64,000 nt of DNA, taken from positions 25,461,154 to 25,525,153 of the forward strand of contig JASDDO010000028.1 of NCBI GenBank assembly GCA_030015575.1. The letters are read 5' to 3'. Source of the stretch: Agapanthus africanus (taxonomy: Eukaryota; Streptophyta; Magnoliopsida; Asparagales; Amaryllidaceae). Numbering within the stretch: position 1 is the stretch's first letter; each line of letters begins with the position of its first letter. The notes under the pieces are model-generated. The model was not told where the DNA came from and searched no databases. It saw only the letters and a program-made list of their open reading frames with translations. Position numbers and translations under genes: made by a program. Below are positions 10,640 to 21,590 of this stretch, piece after piece.

Positions 10640-10835
10640 CTTTCGATTAAGGCTTTTGACTTCATAAGCCGTAAGGGTCTCACAAAGGTATTTCTCCCTA
10701 CAAGTCGTGAGGATCTTGTAGGTGTATTTTTCTCCTTGGGAATCGTGAGGATTCCTAAGTGCATGTTCTTCTGTAAGTCGTAAGGATCCTACAAGAGGGT
10801 TTTCTCCTTGTAAGTTGAGAGGACTTGCAAGGGTT
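10640..10835 (-). repeat. Constant-loop hairpin array 2 of T2
   Basis: CCTACAAG/CTTGTAGG (10697-10722) is a perfect 8-bp stem around TCGTGAGGAT. CCTTGTAAGT/ACTTGCAAGG (10806-10832) is a 10-bp stem with one G-T pair. Two weaker units lie between them. Confidence 0.8.
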
Positions 10836-10994
10836 GTTCATCATGTGAACATATCCCTAGTCACGGATGGGACTTTATTAGGGAAATGTTTATTCGTGGA
10901 TTGTATACAAGGGTCAGTGTTGAGCCACTTGTAGGGCAATATCGAAGGTTGTGGGGGTTGCTTAAGCACAGGTTCAGGTTTCTGTAACTTAAGA

Positions 10995-11170
10995 CTTTCA
11001 AATCTTATGAGCCGTGAGGGTCCAATAAGAGAGTTCTCCTTACGAGTCGTGAGGATCTCGCAAGTGTAATTTCTCTTTAGGAATCGTGAGGATCCCTAAG
11101 GGTGTTGCTCCCTTATGAGTCGTAAGGATCTCACGCGGGTGGTTTCTCTTTATAAGGTCGAGAGGGCCCT
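10995..11170 (-). repeat. Constant-loop hairpin array 3 of T2
   Basis: Four to five units share the core CGTGAGGATC with more decayed stems, for example CTTACGAG/CTCGCAAG (11039-11064). The order of units follows arrays 1 and 2, so the arrays arose by segmental duplication. Confidence 0.7.
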
Positions 11171-11183
11171 GCAAGTGTCTTTT

Positions 11184-11460
11184 AACGAGGTTGCGTCCTT
11201 TCGGGTTTTCACAAACACTCGCCGGTAGCCCTGCTGTTTTTACTCACGGAGTCCTTTCGGGTTTTCATCCGTGCCCGTTTTGCTTATAGACATACCGTTT
11301 TTTAATTCTTTTTATTTTCTCTCTTTTTTTCTACGAGGTCGCGCCCTTTCGGGTTTTCACGAACACTAGCCGGTAGCCCTGCTGTTTTTACTCACGGAGC
11401 CCTTTCGGGTTTTCATCCGTGCCCCTTTTGCTTATGGACATGCCGTTCTTTTTTTTTTAT
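11184..11460. repeat. Two tandem copies of a 149-bp unit
   Basis: Unit starts are at 11184 and 11333. Each holds CCTTTCGGGTTTTCA twice, once as the loop of CACGGA/TCCGTG and once in a weaker stem that changes from TTGCG/CACAA to TCGCG/CACGA. Confidence 0.8.
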
Positions 11461-11479
11461 TTGTTTATTTTTTTTGTCA

Positions 11480-11640
11480 GCCTGAGGATGCTGCGGTAGT
11501 AGTTTAAATATGTTTTGGTCGTTTGCAAGTTTTAGGACATTGCGGTCCATCATTAGTTTAAGGACGTTTCGGTCCGTCATTAGTTTAAGCACGTTTCGGT
11601 CCGTCATTAGTTTAAGCACGTTTCGGTCCGTTATCACCGT
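11480..11640 (-). repeat. 27-bp codon-periodic tandem array of T2
   Basis: On the minus strand about five copies of a 27-bp unit spell MTDRNVLKL repeatedly in one open frame. The array follows the end of gag. T3 has a 30-bp counterpart spelling ETDDLYVVKL at 52907-53390. Both units are multiples of three, which suggests descent from coding sequence. Confidence 0.75.
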
Positions 11641-11676
11641 ATTTGAGACGAATCTCTAGTTTACTGAATTTTCGGT

Positions 11677-14600
11677 TTATGGGGCTTTCCCTATGAATGA
11701 GCATGATGCCCCCGGCGTATCCATCTTTCTCGGAGCATGTGGTTGTGGCGGGCTCACCTTCCAGTTTTCGGACAACGCGAACTTGCCTTGTTGGTATTGG
11801 TCTTCAACCCAGTTTTTGAAGACGTAGCAATCCTCAATCAGGTGACTTACCGTTTGGTGGTAAGGGCAATAATTGGGATCGTTGGCATCGTCTGGCTGCA
11901 ACGGCCGTTTTGGACTCGGCAAATTGATGAGTCTGTCGCGCACTACCAGCTCGAACAGTCTTCTCGTTTTATTTTGAGGAAACGAGTAAGGACGTCCTAG
12001 CCTCTCCTCGAGGGATATGCGTGGACGCATATTGTTTTGATGAACAACCGGTCTAGGGCCACTCGACTGTTGTTGAGTGTTGGCGACGGAGGTCATTTTT
12101 CCCTTTCCTTTATCCTTTTTGTTCGTTCCGTTGTTTGTGGGTCCGAGATTCTCTCCGGATATCGTGCAATTGAGCGGCTGAATGTTCTCGCAACTCCTCA
12201 ATCTTTCAGAGATGGACTCCTTGAAGAATGGGCCGAGGGCTACTTTTTCGTCGGAATTGCTCCCGAAGGTGAGAACTTGTGATCCCCCGGGATCATCCCT
12301 ATGACAATTGCTGGCAACTCTTTTATGCTCATCTGTCGTATTTTTTCGCTGTCTACGAGCTTCCCGCTTTGTTCTGTTGATGTAATGCCTGTGAGCGACA
12401 TACCCTTGCCACCAACACTTAAAGGAGTCGCAGTCTTCAGTAGCGTGTGCGATCTTCTGATGATATAGGCAATAATTAGGATACATCTCTACTCCACCGA
12501 GAGTGTTTTCTTCAGAGGGTGGTAGCTTCATTCCCATTGATATGGCCCTAGCAAACCTTTTCCTCGTCTTGAATTTATTTTTATCGGCATCGGATATCTT
12601 TTGATTTGATGGGAGTGCCTCGACTCTTTCGTCTAGTCGGCGGTGTTTGGCTCCTTCCAGTATGGCCCTCTCACGGTCTTGATTGGCTTCAACTTTCAGA
12701 CGAATCTCATTCAGGAAGCCATCGATCATTTCATCTGACGGCCGCAGAATTTCTGGTTCAGGGTCCGCCCTCGGTTTCTCGGCGCAAGAAGCCTCTTTAT
12801 CATCCACCAATGAGTGAGAGATGACATGACAAGTTGCCTTCGGTGCGTCTGTCTTCTTTGGAGTGTGCGGCTGTGGTGGGTTTATCTTCCACTTTTCAGA
12901 CAGCGCAAACTTGCCTTGCAGGTACTGGTCTTCAATCCATCCCTTAAAGACGAAACAATTCTCGATCGGGTGACTTACCATTTGGTGGTAAGGGCAATAA
13001 TTGGGATTATTAGATCGCCTGGCTGCAACCGACGTTTTGGACTCGGTAGATTGATGAGTCTGTTGCGCACTGCCAGCTCGAACAGTCTTCTCATTTTATT
13101 CTGAGGAAACGAGTAAGGACGTCCCAGTCTCTCCTCGAGGGATGGGCATGGACGCACGTCGTTTTGGCGAACAACTGGCTTTGAGTTGCTCAGCTGTTGT
13201 TGAGTATTGGCGACGACGATTGCTTTCCCTTTTCCTTTCTCATTTCGAGAGTCTGGCTTTGGAGGAGATGGTCTATGACCCATTTGATCCATTTGGGACA
13301 ACTTGTCGATCAAGGCCTGGAAGGTGGTCGGCCTGAAGAACATCATGAATTGCGAGATGGTCGCCTGTGGATCGAGGGTTCCCACGAACATGCCTACTGC
13401 AGGAGCCTCTTCTATACGTTGTTCGCATTTCGACTATAAGTTCCGCCATCGTGTTGCGTATTGGACCCACGTTTCGCCTGGCCTTATCCTGGCATTAATC
13501 AGTGCTGTTATCGGGGTGCGTCCACTAGCATTCGCGAATCTTTGTGTAAACAGTAGCTCCATCTCCGCAAATGTTTTAACAGAGTCGTTAGGTAGCTCTG
13601 AATACCATTCAAAGGCTGTTTCCGCTAAGCTACCGACGAATTGGCGAAGCAGCAGTCTGTCGTCGCCTCCAGTATTGCCGCATAAGGCCCTGAATTGAGC
13701 GACATGCTGATGTGGATTCCCTGTCCCTTTATATACGTGGAACTTTGGGATGGTGTAGCCCGGAGGGTAACTGATTTGGTCATACCAGCTCGGATAGGGT
13801 CGTCCAGTTTTAACAATTTGCCCAGCCGCTTCATTCGCCTGATGAGCTCGTATTTGCTGAGCTATATAGTCATCCAGTGCGGCCTTGGAAATGATTTCTT
13901 CCTTGGCTGCTGAAAGAGCCGGAGGAGGATTAGATGTTTCCCCTCTATCGTCTTCAACAATGATTGGATGGTCATCAGCTGGAGAATTCGGCTGTAACAT
14001 CATCCGTACCATATCTTGGAAGAGGAGTGCCATTTGTTTTATGTTAGCCGCTTGCTATGTGGCTTCTTCGTCCTTCTTTTCGAGGACTCTGCGTAGGAAG
14101 TCAGTGTCAGTTTCATGTTCATGACGCTGCTCTGATGATGCCTCCGAGCTTTCTTTTGTCCCGATAAGTGCAGCCATTGCAGTTATCATCTCCTGAAGCT
14201 TCTGCTGCTGTTCTTGAGCTTTCGTCACGGATCGGGTGAGCGGTCGGTGACCTGTCGAAGTACGGCCTTCCTCCTTTCCGGAAGCCATATAAACTGTATG
14301 CACCACCATGCCCCCAGACCTGGGGCGTTTAGATTCAGTGTCTTTGCGATTTGCCAAAGACACAGGGATCTTCCCCGACCTCCTTCTTTTTTGAGTGGTC
14401 GAAGTTGAGGGGGCCGTTGTAGTGGGTACCCAAGTAGCTGTTGCTTTTTGTGGTTTGACGGAGTAATCCTTCTCCTGCCGAACCTTCATTTTTTTCTATC
14501 GGCAGAGATAGCCTTGATCCATCACCGATTCCTGGACTTGTCGCCAGACCTCGTAAATTTTAGAGGATAGCCGTTGAGGGGGTTGCTCCAGCTTCTTCTC

Positions 14601-15398
14601 GGGAGTATTCTCAATAGGTGAAGGAGTTTGTTTCAACACCGCAGTAGGAGAATTTCTGCGCACCGTGTTCAGCAATTCAAAACTGTTCCCGGTTGGAACA
14701 GCTGCATCGATCCCCACCGTTGGAGCTGGCGGAGTTATCCCAGAGGGGGAGTTGCCCCCAGCCTTCCTCACTCGGTGCCAGTGGCGACGTCGAGCGTGTC
14801 TTGCGGATGGAGTTATTTCAGCTATAAGGGTGACTTCGTCGTGTACCTTGCTTTGAGGAGAGACTGTTATTGGTGTTAGCCTGTCGAAGACTGACACCCG
14901 TTGAGAAGCAATGTTTAATCTGTCAAAGACAGACCTCTGAGCAGGGGAAGCCGCTTTGCGGACCTCGCCTGGAGCAGCAACCGGAATGGACAACCTTGTA
15001 AAAACTGACTTCTTGGAAGGAGGAGCCTTTCCAATGATTTTGTCCGCTTGAGCCGGGGTGGCTATCCGCTTTGGGATAGCAGTTTCGGGTATCGCTGGCT
15101 TGCAGACGTTCTGGCCCTGTCTGTTGAGAACTGAGGTATTAGAGTTGGGCGACCCATTGAGAGGGGCCGCGGCAGTGGTAAGTCGATTAAAGACCGACTT
15201 CTTTGGGGCTTCTTGCAACGTCATTGGGGCATTGAAGCTCATCGGTGGGAGCATGGTCCCGAAGAATAGTCCAGTGGTGGCTTGAGTTACCTGCTCCACT
15301 GGCATCTTGAAAAGAGAGGCCGCTTGGGGCCCGTAAGTCACTCCTCCAGCAGGGACTGAGCGAGAGTTGCAGTTGCAGGCAGTGCAGTTTGAAGCCAT
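11677..15398 (-). pseudogene. gag: T2 gag, long decayed gene with duplicated CHHC module
   Basis: This Gag would form the particle. The start is taken at the ATG at 15398, since codon 32 of the longer frame (ATG 15491) matches the only ATG kept by T1. In order it has an N-terminal region with SVFxRL repeats (KKSVFNRL, KKSVFTRL, QRSVFDRL, VSVFDRL), a basic HARRRHWHRVRKAGG patch, the gag domain near 13600 with FEWYSELPND, and a C-terminal module. The module has SLEERLGRPYSFPQ followed by a knuckle C-x2-H-x4-H-x4-C. It occurs near 13180-12860 and again at 12010-11690, with a third knuckle between them near 12450. CHHC knuckles are typical of Tat gag. Stops lie near 14495, 14054 and 13433, and there is a frameshift near 13005. 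No protease or pol follows. Confidence 0.85.
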
Positions 15399-15523
15399 TG
15401 ATCTTCTGTTTTCTGCACGGAGCAAGACACCAAATCTTAGGATCTCGAATCCACAGACAACCACAGCAAACCGCGATTCGTTCGCGAACACGACACACGA
15501 AGTGTGGAGTGGAAAGAGGAAAA

Positions 15524-15542
15524 GGTCCCACCGGGCGCGCCA
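15524..15542 (-). other. T2 primer binding site
   Basis: In element sense TGGCGCGCCCGGTGGGACC begins five bases after the 5' LTR end. T1 and T3 have close relatives of it. Confidence 0.75.
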
Positions 15543-15547
15543 GAATC

Positions 15548-17724
15548 TGTTCCCCTCCGAAAGACGGCGCGACGTGATGACGTCTTGCCTGAGATTCGGG
15601 GCAGATGCTATTTGGTTTTATCCGTCTATTTCTCCGAAGATGCCAAGTTGATTTATGTCACCGTGTATCGGAGGTTTAGACGGATGCGGCCGATGTAGCA
15701 GACTTCATCAGATTCCCCCTCGTTTGAGGGGTTTTTGATTATGGGGACGCTCTTCTCTGCAGGCGCAAGCCCCTGCAGTTAATTACGCTATCGTGTCACG
15801 GTAACAACTTTCTCCTTCTCCAGAATTTCACTTCGTGTCGTGTGTATTTGTTTTATTTGTGGTTGCCCGTGGATTGTATACGGAGACTAATTTATGTCGT
15901 CGCCCGTAGGACGTGGATTAGTCCAAATCCGTATTTTCTTAGATTTGGGTTTGGGGTTTTGGTTTAAGGATATGTTAGCCGTACTTGGGGCTAAGATCGA
16001 CTTAAACGTTTGTTAAGGATACGTTAGTCTGATTTGAGACTAAGATCAAATTAACGGGATCGTTTAGATCCGATAAAAGAGCATTTGGGGGCTCTATTGT
16101 TCCAGTTTAGGGACATAGTGGCCCATTTGATGTATGACCGTCGGGACCCATCACCTCTCTGACGATGTTGAAGGATTACAACGATAGGTGTCAGAGGAGT
16201 TCGGGGATATACCCTTGAACCGGATGTAAATTGATTTAAGGGAGCAGTTGTGCTCAGTCAATTTAATTTGAGGACTTATGGCCATGATTGGGCTAAGTCC
16301 AGTTGAAGATGTTCAACATTTTTATTTGTAGTTGGCCTATTAGACCTTTATTTGGGCTCTGCCCCTGCATGGCATTTTATTTTAGTCTATTTTAGACATT
16401 TTTCCTTTTAATTGGGCTCTGCCCATTTTAATAGTGGATAGCACTTTTATTTGGTCTGATAGACCTTTTTTATTGGGCTCTGCCCTTGATAATGCATTGC
16501 ATTAAATGCTCTGACAGCGCCCCATGTGGCTTGTCAGGCGCTTTGCGCCAATTGAGGAGCGCAAGGTACAAACTCATATGATAGTGCCACGTGTCACGCT
16601 CTGGTGGGCGCAAGCGCAGTGCGCTGCACCACTGCGCTGCGCTAGTGCGCTGCTGACACGTGGCGCGCTCTGGTGAGTTGCGCCAACTTAAGAGAGCAGT
16701 GCTCTATTTTTAAAACGCATGGCGCAAGTTGTTCTGGAGCTAACACGTGGCGCTCTCTGGTTGCTTGCGCCAATCCAAGAGCGCAACAGTGCGGATTTAC
16801 AAGTGCAAGGCACTGTTTTAATATCTTGATCCAATTTTGGATTCAAGAAAAGAATCTTTTAAGATTCCAGAACCAGTGGTTCATCAAAAGGCAATGCTTT
16901 TTTTTATTATTATTCTTTTTATTGAAGATCTTTGATCTTGTTCTTAGATCATTGATCTCTTTTTAGAAGAAATTCTTCTTTTATTAAAGGTTTTTACCTT
17001 TTCTTTCTTTGAGCTCTTCTCAAAATTCTTTAGAGGAATTCTCTGTTTTTCTCTCTGTGTTGATGTGTATTGATGTCTTTTAGAATTGGGGTCTAGGGGC
17101 CTTTATGTAGTGCTAATTAATTTGTTAAATTAGTTAAAGAGATCTCTCTCTGGGTGATTAAGGGATTTTTCCCCACCGTTGGATCTTTGATCCAAGGGCT
17201 TCTGTTTTACAGAAGACAATCTTCTTGTTTTAACAAGATCAGGAAGATTTCTCAGAATTTTAATTCTACTTGGCGCAAACGCACCTGCGCTTGACACGTG
17301 TCGCGCAGCGCCACTGCGCTAGTGCAACTGCGCCGCCACGTGGCGCGCTGCGCAGAGCGCAGCGCAACTGCACCACCACGTGTCGCCCAGCGCAGAGCGC
17401 AACGCAACTGCGCTGCCACACGGCGCGCAGCGTAGAGCGCAAGTCAGCTGAAACGTCGCTTCTCTAAATTTTATTTTAAATAGAGCCTTGCTCTGACTGG
17501 GTGCGCTGCCCCGGGCGTAGTGCTCCCTGCACTGGCATGTCTAATTTTGACACGTGGCGCGTTGCGTGCAGCGCAAGGAATCTAAAGCGTTGCTTCTTTA
17601 TTTTAATTTTAATTTTCACTTTAATTTTCAAAACAGAGCCTTGCTCTGATTGGGGGAAACAGAAGCGTTGCTTCGTTTCCCGCCTTGGAATTTGAACAGA
17701 GCTTTACTTTGATTGGGGTAAACA
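15548..17724 (-). repeat. T2 5' LTR
   Basis: This 2177-bp copy of 4762-6835 differs mainly by insertions in the GCGC-rich parts near 16630 and 17280-17430. It ends at 17724, next to GGGGC and the last bases of the Cassandra 5' LTR. Confidence 0.9.
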
Positions 17725-17810
17725 GGGGCATGACAAAATGGTATCGGAGCTGGTCTCTCAATAGTAGGTCTGTGGTTCGAGAACGAACCATTGTTCAAAG
17801 GTCGGGAGAA
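17725..17810 (+). mobile_element. Cassandra LTR end, primer site and short interior
   Basis: GGGGCATGACA ends the 5' LTR at 17735. TGGTATCGGAGC at 17739-17750 is a Met-tRNA-type primer site with one change from TGGTATCAGAGC. The purine-rich AAAGGTCGGGAGAA lies just before the 3' LTR. The whole interior is about 75 bp and codes for nothing, as expected for this class. Confidence 0.85.
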
Positions 17811-18225
17811 TATCGGGACCCAGTTCTTGCTCACTGAACAAAGTGCCACATAGAACAAAGTGCCACGCTAAGTGTCATGTTTAAGTGGGCGGGGGCCACA
17901 TCTTGAATCCATGGGGGCTACCTCTTAAGTCCGTAGGACCCACTGTAGAACAATGGGGAATTTTTGAAATACACTCCGAAAGAGGGCAGATCTGTACTAT
18001 AAATGGAATGATACCACTCTTCAATACAGAGGCGCATTTTAAGTGAACCGGAACAACAGGAGCTTAAGAACTCCGTAGTTAAGCGTGCTCGAGTCAGGGA
18101 AGTTCTGGGATGGATGACCTCCTGGGAAGTGGCCCCTGGCCGGGTCCGGTTCGTCCCGAAGGACAAAACCGTGCGGCTTCGGCCAGAGTAGACAATACTC
18201 TCTGTACTTGGGGTGGGGCGTGACA
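17811..18225 (+). mobile_element. Cassandra-type 3' LTR
   Basis: It starts TATCGGGACCC (the first G of TGT has mutated) and ends GGGGCGTGACA, followed by the TSD GATAG at 18226-18230. It is longer than the 5' copy because of short duplications near 17850 and 17900. Confidence 0.85.
18006..18150 (+). ncRNA. 5S rRNA-like domain in Cassandra 3' LTR
   Basis: GAACTCCGTAGTTAAGCGTGC, less its last base, and GGGATGGATGACCTCCTGGG match plant 5S rRNA more closely than the 5' copy does (GTTAAGCGTGCT and CTCCTGGGAAGT are kept). A TATA-like CTATAAATGG lies just upstream. Confidence 0.85.
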
Positions 18226-18230
18226 GATAG

Positions 18231-18326
18231 AACAGTCTTACTCAAAATGATAGTATGCTATCTGGTTTGTCTTTATCATTATGTACATGCATTATGTGGT
18301 ATTACAGATTACTATTACATGTTAAT
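18231..18326 (+). mobile_element. C1 copia solo LTR, piece 2 of 4
   Basis: GATAGTATGCTATCTGG and the following bases match the C2 LTR read from 59960 downward. The last five bases, TTAAT, are the left TSD of N1. Confidence 0.75.
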
Positions 18327-18429
18327 TGTAACAACCCTAAACTTTCTGTACAAATTTTTCAAAAAATACAGAAAGGGGTAATTTTTTCTGAGCACAAGTT
18401 ATAAGTTTGTTTTGCTTTTTAATAGCAAG

Positions 18430-18500
18430 AAGGAGCTTGTAGCTCATTGGTAAGACCTTGCACTGCTGAACCATAGCACCAGAGTTCAAATCCAATCAAC
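18430..18500 (+). ncRNA. tRNA-like block with pol III A and B boxes in N1 5' LTR
   Basis: TAGCTCATTGG (18440-18450) fits a tRNA A box, and GTTCAAATCC (18484-18493) fits a B box at normal spacing. The T-arm pairs poorly and no acceptor stem is clear, so it is a derivative and not a working tRNA gene. Confidence 0.5.
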
Positions 18501-18890
18501 CACATTATTTTTAATATTGTTTTATTTTAAATTTTTAGAAGTCCAAGAGCCTACACGTGCATAACTCGTAAAAACCCCACTACACATATAAAACAAAAAA
18601 GTCCAGGGAGTAGACCAACCGACGGCGAACCCGCGGCGACCGACCCCGGCCCGACTCGGCCTGACTCAGCCGGCGGACCGGCCGACTCGGCCGCCGCCGC
18701 CGGCCGATTCACCCCGGATCGGCCGACTCCCTTCATGAAACTTCTGTCTCTTGGCCTCCCCAGTACTCCTGTATACTTTAATTTCTTGGATCAGTAACAG
18801 AGCCCCTTTAAAACCCTATTTACTCCATTTTTAATACATTTTTAATACATTTTCAATTCACTCTTTAACCTACCTTAACCCTAGCTTTAC

Positions 18891-18900
18891 TCTATAAATA
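18891..18900 (+). promoter_or_regulatory. TATA box of N1 5' LTR
   Basis: TCTATAAATA follows a pyrimidine-rich stretch. The 3' LTR keeps it as CCTATAAATA near 22157-22166. Confidence 0.55.
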
Positions 18901-19729
18901 CCACCCCTAGACACACCCACCTCACTCAAAATTCTGTCCAAACTCTCAAGAAATTCCTCTAGAAATTTGTGAACAAGTGGAGTTAGCGAAGAGCAAAACT
19001 CCGGCGATCTTCTGACGACGACTCTAGGAGATTCCGGCGACGAAACAACACATCGGCAAATCCTACGTCTTCCTCTCCCTCTTCTCTAACCTCTAAACCA
19101 GTAAGTCCCTCCTCCCTCTTCTATTCTCTATTCTTAAAACTTCTTTTAATAAAACCCGACGGAAGTGGAGTTAAATCCGACTTCCGATTCGGTTTTCTTA
19201 TAAAGTTCAATTTTCCTTAACACAACCATGTTAAACCCTTAAATATTGACTATTAATCATTAACAAACATGTTGAACAAGTTCTATGGCAATATATTTCA
19301 TTTTGTAACTTTTTTTACTCTTTTTCAGTAAAATACCATGTAGTTTATTTTCTATTTTAAAACATCATAAATCTTACTATACCTTTAATTAGATCATGAG
19401 ATAATGACCTACCTCCTCACAATACTCATATGTAACATAGCACAATACTTTTCGGGAACATAGAATACGGGAAAATGAAACTTTACATATAAATACCATT
19501 TTACTATTAAAACCGTTTTCTACAAGATTACGTATTTTTACAAATCTTTGAAAAGCGCCGCTACAACCCATTTGGGGAACTCGTTCGGGATGGTGCTGAT
19601 TATCGCACATCATCGGGCTTAGTAGTGCGAGATGCAGACCTCCGCAAGGAGCATTCGGTCTCGAGAGATTTGAAATACGAATATCTTAAGAAAATGAGAT
19701 TTCTAGAAAATAATAAAATAAAATTATTT

Positions 19730-19732
<3 letters not shown>

Positions 19733-19790
<58 letters not shown>
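19733..19790. repeat. AT microsatellite
   Basis: An almost pure (TA)n run inside the N1 5' LTR. The matching run in the 3' LTR at about 22991-23026 is shorter. Confidence 0.95.
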
Positions 19791-19793
<3 letters not shown>

Positions 19794-21254
19794 TGATCAA
19801 AATATCTATTTTTGATATATTATAAATATTCCAACTTTTCTAAAATCACAGAATCACGATAATACCATGAAATTCCATACAAGTTCAATATTACAATTAA
19901 ATACCATGTATTATAAAAAATAGGTTTATTCACTAGAAATGTCACAAATGTAAAATATACAGCTATGAAAACTCTAAAGACGATAATTAAATACTTGAGG
20001 TGTATTTTATAAATTATACAAAATTATTTATACATAAAACCCCTCAAGTTTTATAAATTATAATAAGGACCCTAGTAAATATAGGTTTAAGCGGGACCAG
20101 TCTCTTGAGCCTTGGGGAGCCGGATATATGGGTGCTTGCCTATTTAAGGTAGATAACTTAACAAACGGTGTTATCAACACGGTAATCGTCTTTGAAAAAG
20201 ACACAAATCCTGCCGCCCATATGCAGCGGTTACCGATAACACCAAAACATAATTCAGGAATTTAATTTCTTTTATAATTGTCTGACTCAGACTGAGTCTC
20301 ATTATAATTAATCTGACTTGAATATCATTCAAGTACAATCTACAATACTACAATTCAACATGAATCCATGAATCCTATATTCAATATATTCAATCTGTAT
20401 TGACCGAACCGAACCATGGATATACATCCATTTACATGATTCTCCAGTTACATCCATGATTCTCCAGTTACATTCATCTACTGATATCATGGTTTCGGCA
20501 AGTCATCCATATATACAAGACAATACAATTTACAATACAACACAAATAATACAATCAATACTTCGCGGGGTTTAAGGGGTAGATTGGTACGAAAGGTGTT
20601 AGAAGTGGTACGAGACAGCAACCATTAAGACGTAATTACATCCATGCCGTTGTTCCGTGGTATTATCGACGGAGCCTTGTACTTCCATTTGCATTATTCT
20701 CTGGCATATAGAGACTCCTCTCGTATACACTGGCATCCTTCTGTACCAAGCTACAAACAACAGCGTTAACACTAAATACAACAGTATAACAAAATAATAC
20801 AACTTTAAAAGCTATACTACACACTCTCTCTGTCTATTCTACTTCTCCCTTATCTTTGGGACTTACCGAGCGAATTGTTCACTGACGACATTCTCTTTCT
20901 CCTTCTTTGAATGTCGTCAGGTGTTTCGAACCTTCCAGAGATCGAGCCTAGCACTGAAGATTTGGATCAGTTTATTGAAGATCCCGAGCTGTAGTTACAC
21001 TTGTACATATTTCATTTCAGTACTTTCCATTTCTGTTATGCTATTGTTTAGGCATTGCTTTCATTCAGATGTATTTACTTTTCCATGCATTGTACAAAAG
21101 AATGTTAATAATTAAAGTTGTTGTTTCATTACATTTGTCTTTTGTGTACATTTGTTTTATATTGCTTAGTTACGCTTAGCATATTTACTTCTGAGTAAAT
21201 ACGTAGCGGCCTCGTCGCGTTCTCTGCCCGTACACCGGGAAGCGAGGTGTGATA

Positions 21255-21590
21255 GGTTTTGTTGGCGGCCCATGCAGGTCAGAGCTGAATCGAACACTAC
21301 CATACAGTTCTGTTCTACGTGAACAACCTAAGCAATATAACACAAGAACCAACAACTAAAATATTCTTTACAATTAATATTCATTGAATCTTATCATTTC
21401 AAATATTTTGAATCTGTCCTAACCCAAAATCCCCTTACCTCGTTTACAATCTTACCAAAACCTTCGCATTCTTTAGTTCCTTCATATATTTTTCATATAT
21501 TATTAGTACTTCAGTCACCAAACTTCCTTGAATCTGTTACACTTTCCTTTTACAAATTTCGAGAACGAAATTTTTATAAGGAGGGTAGAA
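21255..21590 (+). other. N1 interior: leader plus polypurine tract
   Basis: The first 180 bp align with the CHR leader (both start GGTTTTGTTGG). The end, ATAAGGAGGGTAGAA at 21576-21590, is the polypurine tract directly before the 3' LTR. No reading frame of note is present. Confidence 0.8.

Larger units (their letters stand above)
4762..17724 (-). mobile_element. T2, complete gag-only Tat-like Ty3/gypsy element
   Basis: T2 reads right to left. The 5' LTR is 15548-17724 and the 3' LTR is 4762-6835. Both carry TGTTTACCCC...GGGGAACA ends in element sense. The primer site is at 15524-15542 and the purine tract at 6836-6850. The flanks GGGGA (4757-4761) and GGGGC (17725-17729) look like a TSD with one mutation, inside the Cassandra 5' LTR. 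The 8.7-kb interior holds a gag of about 3.7 kb, then a non-coding region with several repeat arrays, then an antisense ORF. No protease, reverse transcriptase, RNase H or integrase motif is seen, so T2 would need enzymes from another element. The CHHC knuckles, the antisense ORF and the repeated 3' region fit the Tat lineage. Confidence 0.85.
18327..21254 (+). repeat. N1 5' LTR
   Basis: It contains in order a tRNA-like block, a GC-rich block near 18600-18725, a TATA box at 18891-18900, a long AT microsatellite at 19733-19790, and a 3' end shared with the CHR LTR. The end has decayed to GTGTGATA. Confidence 0.9.

Noticed and set aside
18430..18500. A functional tRNA gene
   Set aside because: The boxes are present but the acceptor and T stems do not pair properly, and both copies lie in LTRs.
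20599..20802. Short hydrophobic frame in the N1 LTR
   Set aside because: It is not kept in the other LTR copy and is best explained by AT-rich sequence.
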